Source of the DNA: Candidatus Sulfotelmatobacter sp.
Lineage (GTDB): Bacteria; Acidobacteriota; Terriglobia; Terriglobales; Acidobacteriaceae
Direction: 5' to 3'
DNA length: 46,666 nt
Assembly (NCBI GenBank): GCA_025462865.1
Contig: JAOAPI010000141.1
Location: forward strand, 1-46,666
Shown: positions 9,222 to 17,355 of the stretch, one piece after another
Layout: each line of letters begins with the position of its first letter
How positions within the stretch are numbered: the first letter of the stretch is position 1
Position numbers and translations under genes: made by a program
Notes under the pieces: model-generated
Database searches by the model: none
Seen by the model: the letters and a program-made list of their open reading frames with translations, nothing else
Told to the model about the DNA's origin: nothing

Positions 9222-9632
9222 TTACTTTGTTATCCAGCGCAGGAGACGGCGTGTCAGGCGCTCGTGATTTCGAAGTTCGCACTCCCACACGACATGCACC
9301 CTCCAACCTAAATGCCTTAGTCTGGTCAATGCTTTCTTATCCCGATGTACATTTCCCTCGAACTTCTTGGTCCAAAATGCCTCGCGAGACTTTGGGGTAT
9401 ACGCCAATTGGCAACCCTCGTGACGATGCCAAAAACAACCGTGCACCAAAACAGCGCATTTCCAACGAGGTAATACGATGTCTGGACAGCCGGGCAGCGC
9501 GCGTACGTGCAGCCGATAGCGAAAGCCCATTCCATGAAGTAGAGATCGGACGAGCAGTTCGGGTTTGGTGTTCGCTCCCCGAATTCTCGACATATTCCAG
9601 CTGCGCCGTTGCTTTGTGATGCGATCGGTCAC
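9222..9632 (-). CDS. vsr: Very short patch repair endonuclease (Vsr)
   Basis: 136 residues with a GTG start. The family residues fall at the same numbers as in E. coli Vsr: Glu25, Asp51 (GCPDIVL), His64 and His69 (VLVHGCFWHRHEGC). Vsr nicks the strand carrying a T in T:G mismatches created when 5-methylcytosine deaminates. The gene directly follows the cytosine methyltransferase with a 24-bp gap, the usual pairing. In MORC/Z1 systems a Vsr-like nuclease has also been proposed to take part in restriction. All catalytic residues are retained, so it is probably active. Which of the two roles it plays cannot be told from sequence. Confidence 0.93.
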   Translation of the reverse strand: MTDRITKQRRSWNMSRIRGANTKPELLVRSLLHGMGFRYRLHVRALPGCPDIVLPRWKCAVLVHGCFWHRHEGCQLAYTPKSREAFWTKKFEGNVHRDKKALTRLRHLGWRVHVVWECELRNHERLTRRLLRWITK

Positions 9633-9656
9633 AGCCTATCGTATCGCCACAGCCGC

Positions 9657-11225
9657 TCAGTCGAAAAGGTCAAACACAACAGCAGCTATTTGTCTTGCCA
9701 GCAACGGCGGCACAGCATTCCCGACCTGTTGGTATTGCTTTGTAGTCGGTCCGGAGAAGAAATAGTTGTCCGGGAAGGTCTGTAATCTTGCCGCCTCTCG
9801 TACCGTCAGGCTGCGGCATTGAAGCGGGTCCGGGTGAATGAAGTAGTGGCCGTCCTTGCCGATGTGGCTGGTGATTGTTGTGGCGGGCTTGCTTCTTACC
9901 TGAACCCGAAATCTGTCCTTGAAGATGAGGTCGTTGCCTTTCACTTTCTTGACATTGTCGTGATCGGGAAGCAGTGACACCGGAAAATTTGAAAGATTCG
10001 GCGACTTCTTGTGCACGGCTGCATAGCAAGCCAAGAAGAAATACCGCCACAAGTCAGAATCCATGTGGCTACGGCTAACGTGGTTGCAGACTCCATGCAA
10101 TCGAGAATCATGAAACCAGTCGCGTTGAAACAGTGGCTGACGGTCCCACTCTATAAATGCGTCGCCGGGGGACAGACGTTCCGCCAGTCGGTTCAGCTTT
10201 GCGAATATTGCTTTGTGGACTTTGTCGTCTATCGCAGGGTCGAGCAGAGCATCGCTGTCCGCCATAAGGCGAATCGTCTCTACCCACTTTTCTCCGGAAT
10301 CGTGCCCGTTGGAAAGTCGGCTCCGGAGCCTCGGCAAATCGGAAATAGCCGCCCACATCTTAACTTTGTCATAGTAAATGCGGAGAGTTTGCGGCCGTCG
10401 TTTCATATCACTTCTGACGCCAAGAAGGATCAGTCGGTGCCTTGCCTGCGGAATCCGATGCGCTTCAGTCTTTACAATGTAACTGGTGGGGTCAGACTCG
10501 GAATTCGCTTCGAACAATCCCCGCGTTCCGGAGTACTCAGCGACCGGATAGACTTTGTACTCAAGCCCACCATTCCGGCCTTCGTCTTCGCCACGAGCCG
10601 CCGGAATCGGATGACGCAGGTCGGACAAAATGCGGTTGATGATCGGCTTCCCTCCGACTTCTGCGGAGAGAATCCCCTTGACGTTCTCCATCACAAATAT
10701 GGGCGGGGAGTGTTCGGCGATGATGCGAAGGTAAGCCTTATAAAGAAAATGACGTTTGTCCTTCTCGTAATTTTGGGTTCCGTCGCGACGATCGACGGGA
10801 ATAACCCGAGACCTACCGGCAACGGAATAGGCCTGACAAGGAGGCCCCCCGATGAGTACCCAATTGTCGGCTCCGTTTAACCCTGTCGCGATGCGCTGAT
10901 CTATCTTCGATGCGGACAATTTCCGATAGTCGCCGAGCTCCGCACTCCATGACTCAGAATCAGCATTCGCCGCTTGAGCCGGAAAGCGAGAATAAAGCTG
11001 CTCGCGGTCTATCTTGCCGCGAAGGTGATCATAATATTCTTCGGGAACATCTTTTCGGCGAAACTGTCGGAAAAAACTGCGGAGCTTCAGCGTGTCGTGT
11101 GCAACCGGATCTTTCTCGATGGAGAGGGCTAGCTTGAATGCGGGACCGCCTTCAGCGTTGACGAACGCACTGAAACCCTCGCCGAGTCCACCCGGACCCG
11201 CAAATAGATCAATTACTGGAATCAT
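9657..11225 (-). CDS. DNA (cytosine-5-)-methyltransferase
   Basis: 522 residues. Motif I is DLFAGPGGLGEGF (6-18), the catalytic loop GGPPCQAYSVAGRSR has Cys130, motif VI is MENVKG, motif VIII is AHRIPQARHRLILLGVR, and motif X near the end is QQVGNAVPPLLARQIA. It transfers a methyl group from S-adenosylmethionine to C5 of cytosine at a site set by the region between motifs VIII and IX, which I cannot decode. As the first clearly assigned gene of the six-gene operon it probably marks self DNA. The protein is intact. Confidence 0.94.
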   Translation of the reverse strand: MIPVIDLFAGPGGLGEGFSAFVNAEGGPAFKLALSIEKDPVAHDTLKLRSFFRQFRRKDVPEEYYDHLRGKIDREQLYSRFPAQAANADSESWSAELGDYRKLSASKIDQRIATGLNGADNWVLIGGPPCQAYSVAGRSRVIPVDRRDGTQNYEKDKRHFLYKAYLRIIAEHSPPIFVMENVKGILSAEVGGKPIINRILSDLRHPIPAARGEDEGRNGGLEYKVYPVAEYSGTRGLFEANSESDPTSYIVKTEAHRIPQARHRLILLGVRSDMKRRPQTLRIYYDKVKMWAAISDLPRLRSRLSNGHDSGEKWVETIRLMADSDALLDPAIDDKVHKAIFAKLNRLAERLSPGDAFIEWDRQPLFQRDWFHDSRLHGVCNHVSRSHMDSDLWRYFFLACYAAVHKKSPNLSNFPVSLLPDHDNVKKVKGNDLIFKDRFRVQVRSKPATTITSHIGKDGHYFIHPDPLQCRSLTVREAARLQTFPDNYFFSGPTTKQYQQVGNAVPPLLARQIAAVVFDLFD

Positions 11226-11362
11226 CGTTAGGTGCCAGGATACCTGGTGGAGGCAGGGAAGAGCAAGAGAAGGAGAAGGACGAATAACGAGGTCAAAGTC
11301 ACCTGGGCGAAATCTTCATGTGCCGAACCGATCAGTTGAACCGCTTGTGTTCTCGAACCTTG

Positions 11363-11632
11363 TCATAACTCATCGATTCGAACGTTCGGGAGTTGGTGGA
11401 CCTTTGAATCGCTCGCGAAACTCCGCATAGAGCTGATCAGCGTCATCCAAAAAGGTCTGAAGTGCTCCTTGCTCTGAAGATCGTGCAGTAGATCGTCATT
11501 AGAAACGAATCGCAATTGGAAAGCACCGGGAGACTTTTCGACCATCATAAACATAAGCGCGGGGACGTCTTTGGCTGCATTTGGATCCCTCGGATGTCCG
11601 CTCGGATCGCGCACGTCTTTTCCGTGTTTCAT
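11363..11632 (-). CDS. Hypothetical 89-residue protein upstream of the methyltransferase
   Basis: ATG at 11632 with a weak ribosome binding site. The body (KSPGAFQLRFVSNDDLLHDL then FRPFWMTLISSMRSF) looks like a real soluble protein; the first 25 residues are low-complexity in style. It lies on the same strand as the methyltransferase with a 137-bp gap and could be the first gene of the operon. It could equally be a decayed remnant. I do not recognise a family. Confidence 0.4.
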   Translation of the reverse strand: MKHGKDVRDPSGHPRDPNAAKDVPALMFMMVEKSPGAFQLRFVSNDDLLHDLQSKEHFRPFWMTLISSMRSFASDSKVHQLPNVRIDEL

Positions 11633-11704
11633 ATTGGCGAAATTCTACTCCGTACAAAGCGAAATGAATCCTTCGACGATTCTGCTTCTCGGATGTACCT
11701 GGAA

Positions 11705-11778
11705 CCCGCGTCAAACTAGGATTCCCGCCACAATCGCCAGCACGCGTTTATGGCCTTCCTTCCATCGCGACCCACCGT
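11705..11778 (-). pseudogene. Second remnant of the EG-K-VLA-VAGILV small gene
   Basis: On the minus strand EGHKRVLAIVAGILV is followed at once by TGA. The nearest ATG (GAT GGA AGG context) is one base out of frame. At the DNA level the stretch beginning ACTAGGATTCCCGC is shared with 437-490. This is a decayed relative of the fragment at 337-500. Confidence 0.45.
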
Positions 11779-11954
11779 ACTAGGCTCGGGCAATGCCGTG
11801 GAAATTGACACTAGAGACGGAGTTCTATAAGCTCTGCTTTCCCCGAAATCCTAAATCGGATTGCCAAGCTGATGAATCCCGGAACGATCTCGCTAGCCCA
11901 AACCACGGGAACGGGCCGGAATGCCTCGCTCAGCATCGATTCGGAGGTGATCAA

Positions 11955-13640
11955 TTGGCGACTAACCCTAACCCTAGTCCTACCGCCTCTCTTCCTGTTC
12001 TTAAGCAAACGACAGATCGAGGTTCCCGAGCGGTAGTGTTGGGGGCGGATTCCAACGAACTCGTATTTGCAGTCGTGGGCCACGCTGGTTCCGGCACAAC
12101 CCTTGTAGCACAGGCTCTTGCCGCGGTATTGAAGGAGACATCGTTCAACAGCAGTGCGTTTGATGTGGTAACTCTAAAGGCGCGTGATGTTATCAAGGCG
12201 TGGGCTGAAAAGCACGGTAAAACTGTACCTCCCGACAGGCCTGGCGGTGAACGGCTAATAGAGGATGTGAAAAAGTATCAGGACTTGGGAGACGAGATGC
12301 GTAAGCAGGTGACCGCGAGCGGCGAAGAAGACCACCCGGCGGTGGCTCGGGCACTCGTGCTGAGAATTCGGGAGGCCAGGGCACAGACGCTCAAGCTTGC
12401 GGCAGGACCCGGTCAGCCTGTTCCGCCGGATGGCAAGCCGAGAGCCTACATACTCGACTCTCTTCGTCATCCGGCTGAGGTTAACCTCCTTCGTGCCATA
12501 TATGGGGACGCTTTCGTCCTGATTGGGGTTGTTTGCGAGGAAGAGAAGCGGGTCAACCGAATGAGCCACAAGTACAGTGACGCAGGACACGCCACCGTGA
12601 GGAAATTTATGGAAAGAGACGCCGCCGCGAGAGAAAGCCATGGACAGCAAGTGGCGAAGGCATTTCATCTAAGTGATTTCTTCGTGGACAACACGATAGA
12701 CAGAACGGTGACCGAGGATGTGACTGGCAATGAGGACTGGGATTTTGCGGAGCATCTTTCTCGACTAATTACGATTCTGACACACACGAAGTTGATCCGA
12801 CCCGAAATCGGCGAGACGGCGATGCATCATGCGAACAGTGCAAAAATGCGAAGCGCTTGTCTCTCAAGGCAGGTGGGAGCCGCTCTCGTCGATTCTGAGG
12901 GCAACATAGTTGCGACCGGGACGAATGAAGTACCAAAAGCCGGAGGTGGAGTATATGGTGAGTCTTTTGGCGACGAAGAGCATGAAGGAAGGTGCGGCTT
13001 GCTTCTTCCTGAGTCCCAACGTTTTTGTCGGAACACGAGGCAGCAAAACGAGATTATTGCAGATCTCATCGAATCCGTACCGGAGCTAAAGAATGCGGAC
13101 GCGGTCCGCAAGACCCAACTAGAGAAAGAACTTAGGCACACTCGAATTGGAAGCTTGATTGAATTCAGTAGAGCCGTTCATGCGGAAATGGACGCAATTT
13201 TGTCTGCGGCTCGGCAGGGAGGGCGCTTGACAGGTACCCGGCTCTTTGTAACGACGTTCCCTTGCCATTACTGCGCCCGTCACATTGTGAGTGCAGGAGT
13301 GGACGAAGTGCAGTACATTGAGCCATATCCCAAGAGTCAGGCTCTGGATTTGCATGCGGATGCAATTCAGGTCGAAGCAACCAATTGGAAGCCTCCAAGC
13401 GAGAATGGAAGTAAGGTTCTTTTTCGGCCATTTTCCGGAGTTTCACCGCGATTCTACAAGAAGGCCTTCTTGAAGGAGCGCGATCTAAAAGACAACGCTT
13501 CCGGAGATATGAAAATCGGGGCCCCTGAGTGGGGCCAGCCTTGGAGCCTTCGAAAGAACAGCTACATTGAGCTTGAGGCAGAACTCAGCAAAGTTGGAGA
13601 GGAAACATGGAAACCAAAACCGCCCGCGCCTTCAAATTGA
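11955..13640 (+). CDS. Anti-phage dCTP-deaminase-like protein
   Basis: Starting at TTG 11955 gives 561 residues. The choice rests on a strong Shine-Dalgarno, GGAGGTGA at 11943-11950; an upstream ATG at 11793 is in frame but lacks one. The N-terminal domain is P-loop-kinase-like with GHAGSGTT (about 43-50), in which the usual lysine is replaced by threonine. The C-terminal cytidine/deoxycytidylate deaminase domain has zinc-ligand motifs HAEMDA (His409, Glu411) and PCHYC (Cys437, Cys440). This two-domain build matches defence dCTP deaminases, which drain the dCTP pool during phage infection. It is divergent from the methyltransferase operon and heads the plus-strand defence genes. The next gene overlaps it by 34 bp. 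The substrate is inferred from family resemblance. Confidence 0.85.
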   Translation: MATNPNPSPTASLPVLKQTTDRGSRAVVLGADSNELVFAVVGHAGSGTTLVAQALAAVLKETSFNSSAFDVVTLKARDVIKAWAEKHGKTVPPDRPGGERLIEDVKKYQDLGDEMRKQVTASGEEDHPAVARALVLRIREARAQTLKLAAGPGQPVPPDGKPRAYILDSLRHPAEVNLLRAIYGDAFVLIGVVCEEEKRVNRMSHKYSDAGHATVRKFMERDAAARESHGQQVAKAFHLSDFFVDNTIDRTVTEDVTGNEDWDFAEHLSRLITILTHTKLIRPEIGETAMHHANSAKMRSACLSRQVGAALVDSEGNIVATGTNEVPKAGGGVYGESFGDEEHEGRCGLLLPESQRFCRNTRQQNEIIADLIESVPELKNADAVRKTQLEKELRHTRIGSLIEFSRAVHAEMDAILSAARQGGRLTGTRLFVTTFPCHYCARHIVSAGVDEVQYIEPYPKSQALDLHADAIQVEATNWKPPSENGSKVLFRPFSGVSPRFYKKAFLKERDLKDNASGDMKIGAPEWGQPWSLRKNSYIELEAELSKVGEETWKPKPPAPSN

Positions 13641-14137
13641 TTTCTAACTCTGGGTCAGTTGAGAAACCGCAACCCTTTACTCCGACAAATGGTGTTCAGC
13701 AATCCCTCTTCCCATTGCGAAACCCTAGATCTGCGTTTTTTGTCTCACTTCCTGACGTTGACCATGTTGAGTTCGTTCAATTGCTGAAAAACTCAGGACC
13801 CGCAGTGATCGTCGAACTACGGAAAATTCCGAGGTTTGATATTGGTCCACTCAACAGGCGCTCAATCTTTGATTTGTTTCGCCAGCAAGGGGATATTTAC
13901 CTTGACTTCGGAACGGAGCAATTCGAGAAATCGAACCCGCACGATGTAGCTTCGAGTATTGAGAAAAGACTGCAAGATCACTTAGCGAAGCAGCGCCCGA
14001 TACTGTTCCTCACGAGTTCTGCCCAGAATCCGCCTTCACTGTCGCAATCGATCTTAGATTGGCTCAGGAAATCTAGTGAACCGTGGGAAGTTTACGAGGT
14101 TCCACAGCATGTTCCCAGACGGGTAGCCGGGATGTGA
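13607..14137 (+). CDS. Uncharacterised partner of the deaminase
   Basis: 176 residues; the ATG lies inside the 3' end of the deaminase gene (34-bp overlap), just after GGAG in GAGGAAAC, so the two are likely coupled. The first 45 residues look disordered. The rest alternates strands and helices: FFVSLPDVDHVEFVQLLKNS, VIVELRKIPRFDIG, YLDFG, and a ~70-residue end with RPILFLTSS. The pattern LLK-x-V-VELRK-P-RFD is reminiscent of DUF488-type proteins, but the resemblance is weak. It could be a regulator, antitoxin-like inhibitor or effector partner of the deaminase. I do not assign a function. Confidence 0.7.
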   Translation: METKTARAFKLISNSGSVEKPQPFTPTNGVQQSLFPLRNPRSAFFVSLPDVDHVEFVQLLKNSGPAVIVELRKIPRFDIGPLNRRSIFDLFRQQGDIYLDFGTEQFEKSNPHDVASSIEKRLQDHLAKQRPILFLTSSAQNPPSLSQSILDWLRKSSEPWEVYEVPQHVPRRVAGM

Positions 14138-14305
14138 CGGAAGAGATTAATTCTCTTACGCACCGACATATTGCGAACAGACCACCATGCTTCTCATGAT
14201 TTAGATTTTCGCTCACCTTAGGCTCAAGGGAGAGCCGCTGGGATGGCCGCCGCCGTACACTCAGTGCATTAACTTGGCTCAATTGAATCAATAGCGAGGA
14301 AAGCC

Positions 14306-15490
14306 GTGAAACTGATAACAAGTAACAGTGCATTACTCGGTAACCTCTCGCGCCTGTTGAAGACCTATCCAGACGTGTTGTTTGCAGTTGCCTGGGCATC
14401 TGCAAACACGCCAATATTCAAGCAACTGATTGCTAAGCCCTCCCTGATAAAAAAGGCGATAATCGGAACCCACTTTTACCAGACGCATCCTGACGTACTG
14501 GATGCTTTCGTTGGATCAGAGAACGTCCGGTTTGTGCTTCAACCAAAGGGCGTCTTTCACCCAAAGATCTACCTATTCCGGAACCACAATACTTGGGAAG
14601 CGCTGATTGGTAGTGCAAACCTCACCTCTGGTGCATTTACTGAAAATGCCGAGGTGATGGTCCTACTCTCTGATTCGGATCAGAGCGCTTCCTCATTGGA
14701 GACGGAAATCGTGTCTCTCATTGATCTTTATTGGCCGAGAGCGACTCGTGCTACCAAGACATCAGCGCTTGCCTATCGAACCCTCTGGCTCCGGAAACTA
14801 CCTGCCTTGCGACGTTTGTCAGGGGAATATGGTAAGACCAAAGCTCGAAAGCTCCCTGTCGACTCTTCGGTCATGTCGATGTCATGGAAACTGTTTCTCG
14901 CAGCTGTCAAAAAGGGTCAGTTTCACGATTTCGGCGAACGATGTGAACTGTTGCAACTGGTCCAGAGTGCATTCCTCAAGCACAGAGATTTCGCCTCGAT
15001 GCAGCTCGGACTCAGACAAACCGTTGCAGGCTTGCCAAACGACTATGACAGAAGGTGGGGATGGTTCGGGAGCATGAAAGGTGCTGGTTACTACCGCCAG
15101 GCCATCAATGCCAACAACCCTCATGTATCGCGAGCTTTGGATAAAGTCCCGCTCCAAGGGCTTGTTACCAGGACCCAGTACGACGAATATTTAGAGGAGT
15201 TCGTTAAAACCTTTCCCAAAGGCCGGCATGGAATCGCAACGGCCAGTCGTCTGTTGGCAATGAAACGACCTGATCAGTTTGTTTGCTTTGATTCGAAAAA
15301 CCAAGCGGAACTCTGCAAAAACTTCGGAATCAAGCAGACAAGAATGGACTATGAGCGATATTGGGACGAAGTCGTTGAGCGAGTAATCGACTCGCCATGG
15401 TGGAATGTGCCCCGACCAAACAACCGGACGGAAAGCGGCGTTTGGGATGGCAGAGCAGCAATGCTTGACTCAATTTTTTACCGGTCCTGA
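14306..15490 (+). CDS. Phospholipase D-like nuclease domain protein
   Basis: 394 residues, GTG start at 14306. One HxK motif is visible, GVFHPKIYLFRN (His85, Lys87), followed by GSANLTSGAFTENAE (102-115), the typical second half of a PLD active site. With a single motif such proteins dimerise to form the catalytic centre, as in Nuc and some restriction enzymes. The C-terminal half (to DYERYWDEVVERVIDSPWWN) carries no motif I know and may recognise DNA or a partner. It lies 168 bp after the deaminase partner, in the same direction. A role as a defence nuclease is inference from the neighbours. Confidence 0.8.
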   Translation: MKLITSNSALLGNLSRLLKTYPDVLFAVAWASANTPIFKQLIAKPSLIKKAIIGTHFYQTHPDVLDAFVGSENVRFVLQPKGVFHPKIYLFRNHNTWEALIGSANLTSGAFTENAEVMVLLSDSDQSASSLETEIVSLIDLYWPRATRATKTSALAYRTLWLRKLPALRRLSGEYGKTKARKLPVDSSVMSMSWKLFLAAVKKGQFHDFGERCELLQLVQSAFLKHRDFASMQLGLRQTVAGLPNDYDRRWGWFGSMKGAGYYRQAINANNPHVSRALDKVPLQGLVTRTQYDEYLEEFVKTFPKGRHGIATASRLLAMKRPDQFVCFDSKNQAELCKNFGIKQTRMDYERYWDEVVERVIDSPWWNVPRPNNRTESGVWDGRAAMLDSIFYRS

Positions 15491-15630
15491 GTTACAACCC
15501 AGTGCCCGCCACACGATCCGGTTATGCGAGGGTGATCGCTATAGGTGTAGTTGAACCTCGTAGCGATTAAAAATCCCACTTGCACAGACCAACCTCTGGC
15601 TTGAAAACTCGGAAATTCTCGAATAGACCC

Positions 15631-15655
15631 ATGCCGGTTAACAAACCGGCATTTT
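15631..15655 (+). terminator. Rho-independent terminator
   Basis: A perfect 9-bp stem (ATGCCGGTT with AACCGGCAT) with a 4-base loop is followed by TTTTCT. It lies 140 bp after the PLD gene, in the otherwise gene-free stretch 15491-15791, where I see nothing else. Confidence 0.7.
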
Positions 15656-15791
15656 CTAGCCGTGAAATGACTTTATGAAACCGCCAACCCAGTCTTGGTG
15701 GGCGCTGGTGTTGTGGATTTCAGCGCCGCCGTCTGGAAGACCAGCCGCACTTTATGGAAGATCCTGATGTCCTTTAGCCGCCTTTAACCGG

Positions 15792-16134
15792 TTACCAGGT
15801 TTGCCGCGGGTATAGGCCGGAACTCTGAATGGAGGCTCTGCGGAGCACTGTCGCCGCCGATTGCGTTGCGAGCAATTCGGACATGACCGATTCCCGGCGT
15901 CGCACGAACGCAGACGCGAAAGAACGCCAGAAAATCCACCCCGCTCTCTCGAGAACTCTCTCACGATCCAGGTCTTCGACCCACTTGTCGGACCCGTGAT
16001 ACCTGCCTCCGTCACATTCAACCCGCGAGGCGCGTGTCGTTGTGGCATTCAACTACAAGGTCAATCCGATACTGACCTACCTCTACCTGTGGTGTTACCC
16101 GGTAACCGCGCTGGGTCAATTCATCGTACAGATC
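15792..16134 (-). pseudogene. C-terminal remnant of a helicase-type protein with a Vsr/MTES-like endonuclease domain
   Basis: On the minus strand from 16134 one frame reads DLYDELTQRGYRVTPQVEVG then YRIDLVVE. After a frameshift near 16020-16050 a second frame reads VECDGGRYHGSDKWVEDLDR then ERVLERAGWIFWRSFASAF. This is the usual C-terminal restriction-endonuclease-like domain of large superfamily-1 helicase/AAA proteins (ECDG-x-YHG ... R-x-x-L-x-x-x-GW). The rest of the gene, normally well over 1000 residues, is absent upstream. It is a broken remnant of one more defence-type gene. Confidence 0.7.
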
Positions 16135-16228
16135 CCTTTGGAAAATGAAAACCGAACCGGCGGGATTGCTCGTTGTACTATCCGCTGATAAGCTAACCAG
16201 CAGATATTGCGTTGTGGAGGCAGATCGT

Positions 16229-16552
16229 TTGGAACGGACCTTTGGAACAATTGTGAGAGAGGCACGGGTTAAGGCGGGTAAGACGCAGCGTCAATTGGCG
16301 GAACACGTGAAGAAAGAGGACGGCAAGGCGATTACGCCTCAGTATTTGAATGACATTGAGTTTGATCGGAGGACCCCCTCGGAGTTCGTAACACGGCAAA
16401 TCGCGAAGGCGCTCGATCTCGACGCTGATCGTCTGATGTTCGTCGGGGGATCGCTGCCACAGGACATTGTGAAGGACATCATAAAGAGGGGAATCTCGGA
16501 TGAGGAAGCAAAGCAGATTAGCGAACTGTTCAGAAGGAAACCGAGCAAATGA
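16229..16552 (+). CDS. XRE-family helix-turn-helix regulator
   Basis: The preferred start is TTG 16229, after TGGAGG about 8 bases upstream; an in-frame ATG at 16145 would add 28 residues that do not look like the family. From TTG the protein is 107 residues and begins LERTFGTIVREARVKAGKTQ. The HTH runs through TQRQLAEHV, ITPQYLNDIE and RRTPSEFVTRQIAKAL. It overlaps the downstream metallopeptidase gene in an ATGA junction, the standard XRE/ImmA layout. The repressor is probably inactivated by its partner on a stress signal. Confidence 0.85.
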   Translation: MERTFGTIVREARVKAGKTQRQLAEHVKKEDGKAITPQYLNDIEFDRRTPSEFVTRQIAKALDLDADRLMFVGGSLPQDIVKDIIKRGISDEEAKQISELFRRKPSK

Positions 16553-17274
16553 GAGTCAAATGGGTCCCCGATCCTACGGGCCGCTTCCCCCGACGGCCAC
16601 ATTATGAACCCGGTGTGCTCGACGAAGAGTGCGAGCGGGTGGCGGAAGAGCTCTTGCAAAAACGCCGTGGTGTCGTCGCATATCCGATATCAACGGATGA
16701 TCTTCTTTTTGCTCTCGACGAGCTGGCCAACGTTGATCACTACGCCGATCTAGACTCGGATGGCGCAGGGGAGGTTTGGGGGGTGACGAAGTTTTTGAAG
16801 GACAAAAAGCCCGAAGTCCGCATCAACCGCCGCCTTTCTGAGAACCCGCGTTTAGAGAATCCTTACCGAACGACCATCACTCACGAATCCGCCCATGTCC
16901 GTTTTCATGGGTTTCTCTTCGCGATGATTGAACAAACGCCAAGCCTGTTTGAGGACGATACTAGAAGTAGCCAGACCTGCAACCGACAGCAGGTAGAGTC
17001 TTCGGCGCCGTATGACTGGATTGAATGGCAAGCATCTTACTGTTCTGGGGCGCTTCTTATGCCCGCTGGCGCCCTGCGTAATTCAGTCACGAGGTTTCTG
17101 CGCGACCAATCAGTACCAGTCGCGAGACTGAGCGCCGCCAGCCGACACGGAGAGCATCTCGTGGAGGAGGTAATGGCTCAATTCAAGGTTTCGTCTCTAG
17201 CGGCGAAAGTTCGGCTTTCTAAACTTGGCTTTCTGACCGATTCGGAAGTCGTCCAACCAAGCCTCTTGACATGA
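16549..17274 (+). CDS. ImmA/IrrE-family metallopeptidase
   Basis: 241 residues. The zinc-binding HExxH is THESAHVRFHG (His112, Glu113, His116), and WIEWQASYCSGALLMP near residue 165 supplies the third-ligand region and the typical ImmA LMP end. Such proteases cleave or inactivate the XRE repressor encoded just upstream, with which this gene overlaps by 4 bp. A promoter for the next gene overlaps its last codons. It may control a nearby module, but no target operon can be named from the sequence. Confidence 0.88.
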   Translation: MRVKWVPDPTGRFPRRPHYEPGVLDEECERVAEELLQKRRGVVAYPISTDDLLFALDELANVDHYADLDSDGAGEVWGVTKFLKDKKPEVRINRRLSENPRLENPYRTTITHESAHVRFHGFLFAMIEQTPSLFEDDTRSSQTCNRQQVESSAPYDWIEWQASYCSGALLMPAGALRNSVTRFLRDQSVPVARLSAASRHGEHLVEEVMAQFKVSSLAAKVRLSKLGFLTDSEVVQPSLLT

Positions 17275-17295
17275 ACTTTTTTTTGTTGTTAAACT
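17266..17295 (+). promoter_or_regulatory. Sigma-70-like promoter
   Basis: TTGACA (17266-17271), an 18-base spacer containing a run of eight T, then TAAACT (17290-17295). It overlaps the stop of the ImmA-like gene and precedes the secreted-protein gene at 17356 by about 55 bases. Confidence 0.55.
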
Positions 17296-17355
17296 ACGCT
17301 TGCAAGCTGATCGGCTTGCGGGTGTTAGTGCAACTCGGAAGCAAAGGAGAATGCA

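Noticed and set aside
15752..16048. Separate 98-residue gene overlapping the helicase remnant
   Set aside because: It is the same DNA in a shifted frame; the domain match lies in the other frames.
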